DNA of 44,913 nt from Melioribacteraceae bacterium (GTDB lineage: Bacteria; Bacteroidota; Ignavibacteria; Ignavibacteriales; Melioribacteraceae), in assembly GCA_022181065.1 (NCBI GenBank), contig BQMY01000128.1, forward strand, positions 1-44,913, in the 5' to 3' direction. Below, one piece after another: positions 37,484-44,913 of the stretch (positions within the stretch are counted from its first letter, which is position 1; every line of letters begins with the position of its first letter). A model generated the notes under the pieces. The model ran no database searches and had not been told where the DNA came from. It worked only from the letters and a program-made list of their open reading frames with translations. The translations under genes and the position numbers were made by a program.

Positions 37484-38116
37484 TTAAACAAATCCTTTTT
37501 TGATTGCTTCCGCGACAGCTTCAGCCTGTGAATGAACATGGAGTTTTTTGTAGATGTTTTTAATGTGAAATCTTACAGTATCAGGTGTGATGTTTAAAGT
37601 AAGCGCAATTGCGTAGTATGTTTTTCCTTTTATCAACTCTTTAAGTATCTGGTTTTCTCTTTCCGAGAGGGGAGAGTCTCCCGGTGTAAGTTTTTTACTG
37701 TTATGGAAAAATCCGGTAACTTTTCTCGCAATGTGTGAACTCATCGGCGCGCCACCCTCAAAAGCCTCCTGAACCGCTTCTATCAGTTTTTGTGGATGTG
37801 TCTTTTTGATAAGATATCCGCAGGCACCCGCACAAAGAGCATCGAATATTTTATCATTTTCCTCGTAGATAGTGAGCATTAAAATATTTACTTCCGGTAA
37901 TATTTGCTTTACCTGTTTAACACCCTCTATTCCATTCATTCCTGGGAGTTTAATATCCATAAGAATTACGTCAGGATTACAACTCGTTACATTTTCAAGC
38001 ATATCTTCACAATTGGTATATGAACCAACACAATCAAACTCTTCATGAGAGTTAAAAAGTGAAACCAACGAGTGGTTAATAATCTCATTATCTTCGACTA
38101 CAACGATATTTATCAT
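37484..38116 (-). CDS. NarL/LuxR-family response regulator
   Basis: A 210-residue two-component response regulator. The receiver domain, residues 1-120, has the acidic pair in VVVEDN, phospho-acceptor D54 in VILMDIKLPG, the Thr in MLTIY (about 82) and the Lys in YLIKKTHP (about 105). The LuxR-type helix-turn-helix, about 145-207, contains LSERENQILKELIKGKTYYA and DTVRFHIKNIYKKLHVHS. It starts 8 bases after the stop of the sensor kinase at 38125 and is surely its partner. When phosphorylated it would bind DNA as a dimer. The target genes cannot be read from here. Confidence 0.93.
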   Translation of the reverse strand: MINIVVVEDNEIINHSLVSLFNSHEEFDCVGSYTNCEDMLENVTSCNPDVILMDIKLPGMNGIEGVKQVKQILPEVNILMLTIYEENDKIFDALCAGACGYLIKKTHPQKLIEAVQEAFEGGAPMSSHIARKVTGFFHNSKKLTPGDSPLSERENQILKELIKGKTYYAIALTLNITPDTVRFHIKNIYKKLHVHSQAEAVAEAIKKGFV

Positions 38117-38124
38117 ATATCTGC

Positions 38125-41100
38125 CTAAATTTTTCCTTTAAAATCTACAGTGGTTCCTTTTCCGGCAACGGATTCAATCTTTAATTCGCCTTTTATATTT
38201 TTTGCTCTGTCACGCATATTATTAAGACCATTACCGCGGCTGCTTGTAGCGGGATCAAAACCCTTTCCATTATCGGTTAGCGTTACCCTGATGTTCTTAC
38301 CTTCAATATATGTTTCAATAATTATTTCTGTACACTCTGAATACTTAACGCTATTGGATAAAGCTTCCTTGAATATCAAATAGAGGTTTTTTCGCTTTTC
38401 CATAGGAAGCCTTATCTTTTCAAGAAGATTAAGGTTCCTGATATCAATTATTATATTTGAACGAGAAAGAAGGTCTTCATAAGTATCCCGAAGTTTCAGA
38501 AAGAGTTCATAGAGGGTGTCGCGCTTGGGATTTACAAGCCAAATAATATCGTCCATGCTGTCAATAAGAGAACGTGCAATCTGTCCGATATTTCTAACCA
38601 TCTTGAGTTCGGAGTTACCCTCACTACCAGTATGATACACTATATCACTCAACATTGAAATTTCGGTAAGTTTTGTACCTACATCATCGTGCAGATCCGC
38701 GGCAATTCGAGTTCTGAGTCTCTCAATTTCAAGAATGCTTTTTACACGATAGCTTATAACAAAGTAGGTGAGACCGGAAATTGATAGAGCAATTATTGCA
38801 ATGAACCACCATGTTTCCCAGAATGGGGGAGTAATTACTACGGCAATGGAAGTTCCTGTTTCATTCCATACTTCATCATTGTTTGAACCGATTACCCGAA
38901 AAATATAGTCTCCCGGATCAAGGTTAGTGTACATAACAAAATTGCGTTTGCCGGCATAATTCCAATCTGAATCAAAGTTTTCCAGCTTATATCTGAATTC
39001 ATTTTCCGCTGGAAATGAGTAATCGAGTGACGCAAATTCAAAACTGAAAACGTCCTGATCATGTGAGAGCTCAATTCTTTCCGCGAGGTTTACCGATTTT
39101 GTTAGCGGACCATCAGGGGATATGGTAGCCGACTTATTATGTATTTTCAGATCAGTGATCACAATTTGGGGGATATGCTCATTTTCCTTAATCCTGTCGG
39201 GGAAAAAGCTGTTTAGCCCGTTTATTCCGCCAAAATATATTTTACCATAATTATCTTTTGTGTATGCTCCACCACTGAACTGATTGCTCTGAAGTCCGTC
39301 GCCAACCGTATAGTTTTTTAGTGAGTTATCAGTCGGATCAAATTCGAATATCCCCATGTTGGAACTAAACCAAAGATGATTTGATTCATCTGAAAGTATC
39401 CCGTAAACAACTATGTTATAAAGATTTAATTCCGGGGTAAGATTTTTATACCTGTTATCTTTTTTATCAAGAATAGTCATTCCGCCATTTGATCCAACCC
39501 AGACGGTATCTCCAGTGATGTACAGGCTCCAGATGTAGTTGGTACTCAACCCCGAATCGCCATATTTGCCGCCGCTCTTGAAATATGTGAATTGCTCTGT
39601 TTTGGTGTTGAGCATATTCAAACCGTTGTAGGTACCAATCCACAATAAACCTTCATTATCAAATGAGAGGGTAGTTACATAATCATGACTTATAGTATTC
39701 TCATCGGAAGGATTATTAATATATTTTGTAAAGAGTTCCCGTTGTTTGTCGAATTTATTGATACCGTGCAGGGTTCCCAGCCAGAGAAATCCATTTTCGT
39801 CTTCCGTAATCGCGATAACTTTGTTTTCACTTAAACTTTGGGGATTACCGGGATCATTCAGGTAATGATAAAACCTGCCATTAGAATATTTATTTAAACC
39901 GCCACCATTCGTACCAATCCAAACAGTACCTTCAGAATCCTCAAAAATAGCCCTGATATAATTGTTACTGATACTAAACTTATTTTTATCGTCATGCCTA
40001 AAAAGATCAAATTTACCTGTGCCGGGATGAATCCTGTTAAGACCGGCGCGAGTACCTACCCATAAATAATTTTTACTGTCAACGAGAATAGCATGGATCT
40101 CATTATTTATCAGGCTGTTGTCATCATAAGGTTTATTCTGGAGTAAATTGAATTTTTCTTTTCCCGGATCGTATTTATTTATCCCGATATCAGTTCCTAT
40201 CCACAATATACCCGCGCGATCTTCATAAATGGACCAAACATAATCGGAGCTGAGACTGAACCGGTTTTTCAGATTATGTCTGTAAGCGCTGAAATTCTGA
40301 TCCTCATCCATTAAATTAAGACCACCGCCGAGTGTCCCTACCCAAAAGTTATTTTGAGAATCCTCGAACAGGCACCAGATATTGTTATAGCTCAAAGATT
40401 TCTTTTTAGTTGGATCGTGGCGATATGAGTAAAATTTTTTATTCTCCGGATCAAAAGTTTGTAATCCTTCCAGTGTTCCTACCCAAAGCTGATCTTTACT
40501 ATCCTGATAAATCTTGAAAATAGTATTTTGAGAAAAATCAACCTTGCCTTCATCTTTGATAAAATGACGCTCAAAAATATCCTCATCATGGATGTAGCGA
40601 TTTATGCCTCTATCGGTACCGAGCCATACTCTGTTTTGTGAATCCTCAAATATGGTCCAGACATGGTTTTCAATGAGTGCGGAATCATCATTAAAATCAG
40701 CCATATACCTTTTGAATTTTCCGGTAGATCTTTCCAGCTTATTCAAACCGTTATTTGTTCCTACCCAAAAATTGCCAAAGGAATCTTCAAAAATTTCCGA
40801 GATATAATTATTGCTTAGTGTGGTTGAATCTTCAGGGGAATGGAGATATCTTTGAAATGTGTTGGTTTCGGCGATAAAACAGTTCAGACCATTATCTGTA
40901 CCAATCCAAAGTTTATTATCAGAATCGAGAAAGAGTTTGAATATCCTGTTACCGCTCAAAGAAGTTGAATCGCCTGGAATCGGTTTGAATACAGTAAAAT
41001 TATAGCCGTCATATTTATTAAGTCCATCATTGGTTCCAAACCACATAAAACCAAGGTGATCCTGGATTATAGAAAAAGTAGTACTTTCAGATAGACCATC

Positions 41101-41208
41101 TTCGATAGAAATTCGTTCAAAATTAATGCTTTTTTCCGGTGTTCCGCTGATATTAGCGGTAATGAAAGTTAAGCTTAAAAGAAATAATACAATTTTATAC
41201 AGTCCCAT
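38125..41208 (-). CDS. Sensor histidine kinase with two Reg_prop propellers, Y_Y_Y domain and HisKA_3/HATPase
   Basis: A 1027-residue membrane sensor. After a signal peptide the periplasmic part carries fourteen Reg_prop-type repeats of the pattern W-x-G-T-x-x-G-L/I (from FMWFGTNDGLNKY near residue 52 to KIYFGGINGLNSF near 650). This fits two seven-bladed propellers, the arrangement of Bacteroidetes hybrid sensors that read carbohydrates. A Y_Y_Y domain follows (about 690-765), then one transmembrane helix (WWFIAIIALSISGLTYFVIS), a HisKA_3 dimerisation helix with the phosphorylated H840 (IAADLHDDVGTKLTE) and a HATPase_c domain (NSVKYSE, DNGKGFDP, GNGLNNM). Unlike the classic hybrid systems, the receiver and DNA-binding parts are in the separate gene downstream. 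The ligand is unknown. Confidence 0.92.
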   Translation of the reverse strand: MGLYKIVLFLLSLTFITANISGTPEKSINFERISIEDGLSESTTFSIIQDHLGFMWFGTNDGLNKYDGYNFTVFKPIPGDSTSLSGNRIFKLFLDSDNKLWIGTDNGLNCFIAETNTFQRYLHSPEDSTTLSNNYISEIFEDSFGNFWVGTNNGLNKLERSTGKFKRYMADFNDDSALIENHVWTIFEDSQNRVWLGTDRGINRYIHDEDIFERHFIKDEGKVDFSQNTIFKIYQDSKDQLWVGTLEGLQTFDPENKKFYSYRHDPTKKKSLSYNNIWCLFEDSQNNFWVGTLGGGLNLMDEDQNFSAYRHNLKNRFSLSSDYVWSIYEDRAGILWIGTDIGINKYDPGKEKFNLLQNKPYDDNSLINNEIHAILVDSKNYLWVGTRAGLNRIHPGTGKFDLFRHDDKNKFSISNNYIRAIFEDSEGTVWIGTNGGGLNKYSNGRFYHYLNDPGNPQSLSENKVIAITEDENGFLWLGTLHGINKFDKQRELFTKYINNPSDENTISHDYVTTLSFDNEGLLWIGTYNGLNMLNTKTEQFTYFKSGGKYGDSGLSTNYIWSLYITGDTVWVGSNGGMTILDKKDNRYKNLTPELNLYNIVVYGILSDESNHLWFSSNMGIFEFDPTDNSLKNYTVGDGLQSNQFSGGAYTKDNYGKIYFGGINGLNSFFPDRIKENEHIPQIVITDLKIHNKSATISPDGPLTKSVNLAERIELSHDQDVFSFEFASLDYSFPAENEFRYKLENFDSDWNYAGKRNFVMYTNLDPGDYIFRVIGSNNDEVWNETGTSIAVVITPPFWETWWFIAIIALSISGLTYFVISYRVKSILEIERLRTRIAADLHDDVGTKLTEISMLSDIVYHTGSEGNSELKMVRNIGQIARSLIDSMDDIIWLVNPKRDTLYELFLKLRDTYEDLLSRSNIIIDIRNLNLLEKIRLPMEKRKNLYLIFKEALSNSVKYSECTEIIIETYIEGKNIRVTLTDNGKGFDPATSSRGNGLNNMRDRAKNIKGELKIESVAGKGTTVDFKGKI

Positions 41209-41288
41209 CAGACGTCCGGTGTTGTTACAATCAGAATTTACAGATAATGATAAAGAAATAATACTACCAAATGTGGTAGAGAAGGGTA

Positions 41289-42500
41289 CTATTTTGATTT
41301 ATTGTGCTTTTCGAAAATTTCAAACATTTTTCCGGCGAGAATTTTCCTGTCGAAATTTAAATAAAACTCACTGTAGTCTGGATTTAGCTCAATCTTCTTA
41401 TTATAAAACAGCTTCAGGTTCTCCAAAAAACTATTTTCATCATCAGGAATAAATGCTTTTCCAAGTTCGTACTTTTCAACGATATTTTTTACTTCACCAT
41501 CCACACCTAACAAAATCGGAATCTGAAGAGCCGCGTTTTCAAAAATCTTTGATGGAATTACTTTTTTGAACTGGACTATGTTACGAAGGGGCACAAGAGA
41601 AACATCTATTACGGATAGCCATGATGGGACTTGCTCCTGAGATACTTTTGGGAGTATCAGTACATTTTTGGCATTCAAATCATTTATTAGTGTGCGAAGT
41701 TTTTCTTCTTCGGCACCGGCTCCGACAAGAAGAAACACGATATTATCAGAAATATTCTTGATTTTATCAGCCAGACTAATATAAAAATCAAGATTTTGCG
41801 ACATTCCGAATGTTCCCACATATCCCAGAACAAATTTATCTTTCAGGTTATTTTTCTCTTTGATTTCCTCTGCCAGTTTTTGATCGGGTTTTACTTCTGT
41901 GAAATCCGAACCATTAAAAACAACTGTAATATTTTCTCCGGAAATTCCTTTTCCTTTTATAGTTTCTTTGAAACTTTCGGTAACGACGATTAGATGATCT
42001 GCTCTTCTATAGAAAAAATATTCAAAAAAATAGAAAATTTGATAAGGTAGAGATTTTTCATCCAAAATGAAAACACTTTCCGGCCACAGGTCACGTATCT
42101 CCAGAATCCATGGTTTTCGTTTAATTTTAGCCAGGGCATAACCGGCAAAACAGGTGAAAAACTGTGGGGAAGTTGAAACAACAATGTCCGTTTTAATGAA
42201 TAATCCGGCAATAAAAGCCGAAATAGCAAAACTGACAAAATCAAGCAGACGTTTTACAAATCCGGTATTTTTTGCGATAAATGTAAATACTCTGTGAACA
42301 GTTAATCCATCTACAATCTCTTTAGTATAAAGTGAATTTTTATATCCCGGGAAAACTTTACCCTCAGGAAAATTGGGAGCACAAGTAAGGATATCAACAT
42401 CAGCACCAAAGGATCGGAAATGTTTGGAGTGCTCGTATGTTCTCTTTGCGGGGGCGTTTACTTCCGGTGGAAAATTGTCAGTTATAAAAAGTATTTTCAT
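41289..42500 (-). CDS. Glycosyltransferase family 4 (WbuB/WcaI-like)
   Basis: A 403-residue GT-B glycosyltransferase. The N-terminal half starts MKILFITDNFPPEVNAPAKR and has the WbuB-like KPWILEIRDLWPESV near 130. The C-terminal nucleotide-sugar domain starts at FVLGYVGTFGMSQNL (about 225) and holds the SKIFENAALQIPILLG segment (about 320) equivalent to the EX7E region of the family, here with E but a less standard second part. It probably adds a sugar, perhaps N-acetylfucosamine or similar, to a lipid-linked glycan on the cytoplasmic face. It is divergent from the WecA-like gene at 42784, 283 bases away, and together they suggest the edge of a polysaccharide locus. Confidence 0.87.
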   Translation of the reverse strand: MKILFITDNFPPEVNAPAKRTYEHSKHFRSFGADVDILTCAPNFPEGKVFPGYKNSLYTKEIVDGLTVHRVFTFIAKNTGFVKRLLDFVSFAISAFIAGLFIKTDIVVSTSPQFFTCFAGYALAKIKRKPWILEIRDLWPESVFILDEKSLPYQIFYFFEYFFYRRADHLIVVTESFKETIKGKGISGENITVVFNGSDFTEVKPDQKLAEEIKEKNNLKDKFVLGYVGTFGMSQNLDFYISLADKIKNISDNIVFLLVGAGAEEEKLRTLINDLNAKNVLILPKVSQEQVPSWLSVIDVSLVPLRNIVQFKKVIPSKIFENAALQIPILLGVDGEVKNIVEKYELGKAFIPDDENSFLENLKLFYNKKIELNPDYSEFYLNFDRKILAGKMFEIFEKHNKSK

Positions 42501-42783
42501 TCATTCAACTTATGCTTTTTCTTACATTCTATCCTTACAAAAAAGGATTTTGTAAGTGAGTAAAATAAGTATAAAACAGATTTATAATCAATTTAAGGTG
42601 TAGTATTTAATCTACCGGTATTTGGTCAATAATTTGTTCCGATTATTAATTATATTAATAAATATTATATTTAGTAGATTGAGGCAGAGTATTGAGTAAA
42701 TTTGTGTGATTAGCCGCACTTTTACTCTTTTGATATTGTGTTTATAGTAACGATATTAAAGACCTATTAATTAAATCCCGTTT
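42501..42783. promoter_or_regulatory. Divergent promoter region between glycosyltransferase and WecA-like genes
   Basis: An AT-rich 283-bp gap that must hold promoters for both genes. The best plus-strand candidate is TTGATA (42730-42735), 18 bases, TATTAA (42754-42759). A 7-base inverted repeat AATCTAC/GTAGATT (near 42608 and 42674) could be a regulator site but may be chance in such AT-rich DNA. Confidence 0.35.
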
Positions 42784-44448
42784 ATGGACTATTTAATAAT
42801 ATTTTTTAGCAGTTTAACCCTGACAATTTTTGTCACTCCATATCTCATAAATTTCCTTGAGAGAAACGGAGTTGTGGACAAGCCCGATAAAAGAAGGGTA
42901 AACACCAAGATTACGCCCAGAATGGGGGGGATTGTAATCTTTTTGATTGTCCTGGTTCAGGTTCTTACTTTTTATGAAGATCTTAATACAATCAGGTTCC
43001 TGCTTCTCGGCAGTTTTATCATCGCGATTTGCGGGATTCTTGATGATATCGCCTCCCTGAAATGGTATGTAAAGTTTGTAGCTCAGTTCATCACTGCTGT
43101 CATTGTCATTTACAGTATCAAAGATAGTTTTGTTGGAATCCACTTTTTTGGAATATACATTCCACCCGGTCTTGATTACGCACTCTTATTTTTCTTTATA
43201 ATTGGCGTAATTAATTCAATCAACCTTATGGACGGATTGGATGGCCTGGTTAGTGGTTATTCACTTTCAATTCTGCTTATAATAATATCATTGAGCATTA
43301 TCCGGGGAAATGAATTTGTAATTTTATTTACTGCGGCATTAATTGGCAGTCTCCTTGGATTTTTGAAATTTAACGCATATCCCGCCAAGATATTTTTGGG
43401 TGATACGGGGGCGCTCCTGCTTGGATATTTCCTTATTCTGGGGACGATATATACTTCCCTGAATTATTCAGATACTACGCTTGATCTTACATTTCCTACC
43501 TTAGTATTGGCAGTACCTATTGTTGATACTATTAAGGTTATACTGGTTAGATTAGTAAATGGTAAACATCCTTTTTTGCCGGATAAGTCCCATCTGCACC
43601 ACGTTATATTCGGGAATAAGATAACCCATAAGTCGACTGTGTTTTTAATTCACGGCTTTAATCTGCTCTTTATTTCACTTTCGTTAAACTACCTGAGAAT
43701 GAAGAATTTGTGGATTACCGCGCCTCTCTTTTTCTTTCTCGTTTTATTATTATTCAATTTGAAAACAATTGCAAGATATCTCAAAACACGACCTTTATTA
43801 ATAACGCTTAACAATAAAATACTTCAGGTATATGCATTTGCTGTCAGAATAAATAAAAAACCCCTTATAGGTTTATCTACACTAGCCGCTATTGGTATAA
43901 TACTTACGAGTTTTCCTCAAAAATTACCAATAAATTCGGATGTTCTTTTATTCCTCGCCGGAATTGGAATAATTCTGCTGTTTATATCTGTATTTCAACG
44001 CGAAGATGATGATGTAAAAAATCATATCTTCTTTTACTTTAACATGGCAATCTTTTTTATCCTGTATAATTTGCAGACAATTTCCGGTGTCGTCAGCGAC
44101 GCGAATACCTTTGTTAACTGGACACAAATTACAAGGTTCAGTTTTATCTTTCTTTCAACACTTGTGATATTGCTTCTTGCCGCTCGACCCAAAATAATTT
44201 CTACCAAGCGAATATTTTTTTCAGGAATGGATCTGATCATAATTGTTATTATTGGATTAACTCTTTTGCTGCAAAGCTTTATCACCAACCAGTATCTCGA
44301 CGTTCTTAGTACAAGTTTAAAGATGGCGCTTGTAATATATTTATGGTATCGCCTGATAGTTGAACTTAACAGGAACGTTCAGGGTCTCATCTTTTATTCC
44401 TCATTCGGACTTTCGTTTATCACAATTTTATATCTATTGCTCAATTAG
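42784..44448 (+). CDS. WecA/MraY-family undecaprenyl-phosphate sugar-1-phosphate transferase with long C-terminal membrane extension
   Basis: Transfers a UDP-linked amino-sugar phosphate to undecaprenyl phosphate, the first step of O-antigen, enterobacterial-common-antigen-like or other surface polysaccharide synthesis. The catalytic half, residues 1-310, has the family motifs: DKPDKRRVNTKITPRMGG (about 33-50), the metal-binding DDIAS (about 87), NLMDGLDGLVSG (about 148), FLGDTGALLLGY (about 205) and HLHHVIFG (about 272). Usual length is 330-360 residues; this protein has 554. The extra about 230 residues hold seven or eight more hydrophobic segments and end inside one. The frame is unbroken with no internal start that would split it. 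The role of the extension is unknown. Confidence 0.9.
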   Translation: MDYLIIFFSSLTLTIFVTPYLINFLERNGVVDKPDKRRVNTKITPRMGGIVIFLIVLVQVLTFYEDLNTIRFLLLGSFIIAICGILDDIASLKWYVKFVAQFITAVIVIYSIKDSFVGIHFFGIYIPPGLDYALLFFFIIGVINSINLMDGLDGLVSGYSLSILLIIISLSIIRGNEFVILFTAALIGSLLGFLKFNAYPAKIFLGDTGALLLGYFLILGTIYTSLNYSDTTLDLTFPTLVLAVPIVDTIKVILVRLVNGKHPFLPDKSHLHHVIFGNKITHKSTVFLIHGFNLLFISLSLNYLRMKNLWITAPLFFFLVLLLFNLKTIARYLKTRPLLITLNNKILQVYAFAVRINKKPLIGLSTLAAIGIILTSFPQKLPINSDVLLFLAGIGIILLFISVFQREDDDVKNHIFFYFNMAIFFILYNLQTISGVVSDANTFVNWTQITRFSFIFLSTLVILLLAARPKIISTKRIFFSGMDLIIIVIIGLTLLLQSFITNQYLDVLSTSLKMALVIYLWYRLIVELNRNVQGLIFYSSFGLSFITILYLLLN

Positions 44449-44789
44449 CTCCCAAATCAAGCCACCTACCAAAAGTGGTAGTTGTTTGTTTGTAATGAAA
44501 AATACATTTTTGTTCCTAATTAGGAGTGTAGGTGTATCTATCTTTTGGGGATCGATAGTTTATACCTGAGGGACAAGAAACTGAGACCAAATCGGTAGTC
44601 CAACGATGAAAGATATGTTAGCAGGAAAGCAACTAATCGCTTGTCCCTCAAAAATTTCCCCCTTAGCCGTATTGGATAGGGAAGTTTTCGAACCCGGCTT
44701 TTCCCCCTTTTAGCCGAGAGTAGAAGACTTCCCATTTTTTTATAAATTATTATCAGAGTTTATCATCCCGTTAACTACTTTGAGTTGTT
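44449..44789 (+). promoter_or_regulatory. Structured leader region upstream of the sodium:solute symporter
   Basis: 341 bp without a gene but dense in structure. A hairpin at 44466-44481 (CTACCA-AAAG-TGGTAG) with a following T-rich stretch may end the WecA-like transcript. The 12-base palindrome TCCTAATTAGGA lies at 44514-44525. A bulged stem follows at about 44531-44566, then an 11-bp perfect inverted repeat TGAGGGACAAG/CTTGTCCCTCA enclosing 62 bases (44567-44650). Finally a two-tier terminator-like hairpin at 44679-44741 stands 48 bases before the ATG. The arrangement resembles a leader with an attenuator, but no known riboswitch class was recognised. Confidence 0.5.
44679..44741 (+). terminator. 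Terminator or attenuator hairpin before the symporter gene
   Basis: Outer arms GGGAAG (44679-44684) and CTTCCC (44728-44733) and inner arms CGGCT (44695-44699) and AGCCG (44712-44716) stack into a stem that is followed by seven T residues. An earlier AGCCG at 44665-44669 can pair with the same CGGCT, giving an alternative fold that would break the terminator. Confidence 0.55.
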
Positions 44790-44913
44790 ATGTCCGCTAT
44801 TGATTATACGATAATTTTTATATACCTGGGATTGATGATAGGCGTTGGTCTTTACTTTCAAAAAATTGCCGGTTCCGGAATAGATTCATACTTTTTAGGG
44901 AATAAAAAAATAC
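44790..44913 (+). CDS. Sodium:solute symporter (SSS family), N-terminal fragment
   Basis: Forty-one codons are visible before the window ends. They read as the first transmembrane helix of an SSS-family transporter (MSAIDYTIIFIYLGLMIGVG) followed by the typical GIDSYFLGNKKI, matching the usual DYFLGGRKLP-type motif at the start of helix 2. Such proteins import sugars, amino acids, acetate or other solutes with sodium; the fragment is too short to tell which. The shine-dalgarno is weak (GAG about 6 bases upstream). The possible attenuator just before it suggests its expression is regulated in the leader. Confidence 0.8.
   Translation, partial: MSAIDYTIIFIYLGLMIGVGLYFQKIAGSGIDSYFLGNKKI

Noticed and set aside
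44538-44735. Minus-strand open frame of 65 codons before the symporter
   Set aside because: It is entirely made of the inverted-repeat and terminator-like sequence, has no ribosome site and matches nothing I recognise.
1-44913. tRNA, rRNA, tmRNA, RNase P or SRP RNA genes and insertion sequences
   Set aside because: No conserved RNA signature, transposase or integrase sequence was seen in any gap or frame, though a covariance search was not possible.

Overview
The window looks like a chromosomal segment of an AT-rich anaerobic or facultatively anaerobic bacterium of the Fibrobacterota-Chlorobiota-Bacteroidota (FCB) group. The best guess is an Ignavibacteria-like lineage. Three large exported proteins end in type IX secretion (T9SS) type A sorting tails with the NYPNPFNP signature, and there is a pyruvate:ferredoxin oxidoreductase, a tricorn-type protease and a two-component sensor with Reg_prop propellers. 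The one promoter that reads clearly (26461-26489) is of the ordinary sigma-70 kind, not the Bacteroidetes -33/-7 kind. No rRNA, tRNA, CRISPR array, insertion sequence or prophage was recognised. The taxonomic call is inference from protein families, not from a marker gene.

Layout. 1-4150: nifJ (truncated by the window edge, with an apparent single-base frameshift) followed by a DHODH-like flavoprotein and a terminator. 4151-4732: a repeat-rich intergenic region with an 85-bp tandem repeat. 4733-8838: two tandem paralogous T9SS-secreted proteins of identical length. 8839-11503 (minus strand): pyrC and a Tat-exported D-aminoacylase-like amidohydrolase, one base apart. 11713-14321: an SF2 helicase and an AEC transporter. 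14376-18082 (minus): a large T9SS BNR-repeat protein and an unknown exported protein. 18236-25258: a TetR regulator, TolC-like outer-membrane protein, lipoprotein adaptor and RND pump, then a crotonase-fold protein. 25298-26362 (minus): mannose-1-phosphate guanylyltransferase, divergent from an XRE-cupin regulator. 27128-27880: 753 bp without a gene.

27881-32750 (minus) is a tightly packed five-gene operon: TIGR03546, TIGR03545, TatD-like, TcdA, and a geranylgeranyl-reductase-family flavoprotein. 32925-36164: tricorn protease homologue and terminator. 36242-36551: a mosaic of fold-back repeats. 36552-41208 (minus): a methyltransferase, then a NarL-type response regulator and its 14-propeller-repeat sensor kinase. 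41289-44448: a divergent glycosyltransferase and a WecA-like polyprenyl-phosphate sugar-1-phosphate transferase with an unusual membrane extension, which with manC points to surface polysaccharide synthesis. 44449-44789: a structured, attenuator-like leader before the start of a sodium:solute symporter cut by the window end.

The most interesting items are: the RND pump lacking all the canonical proton-relay residues while sitting next to a crotonase-fold protein lacking both catalytic glutamates; the structured leader before the symporter; the five-gene overlapping operon; the near-identical tails of otherwise diverged tandem T9SS genes; and the nifJ frameshift.
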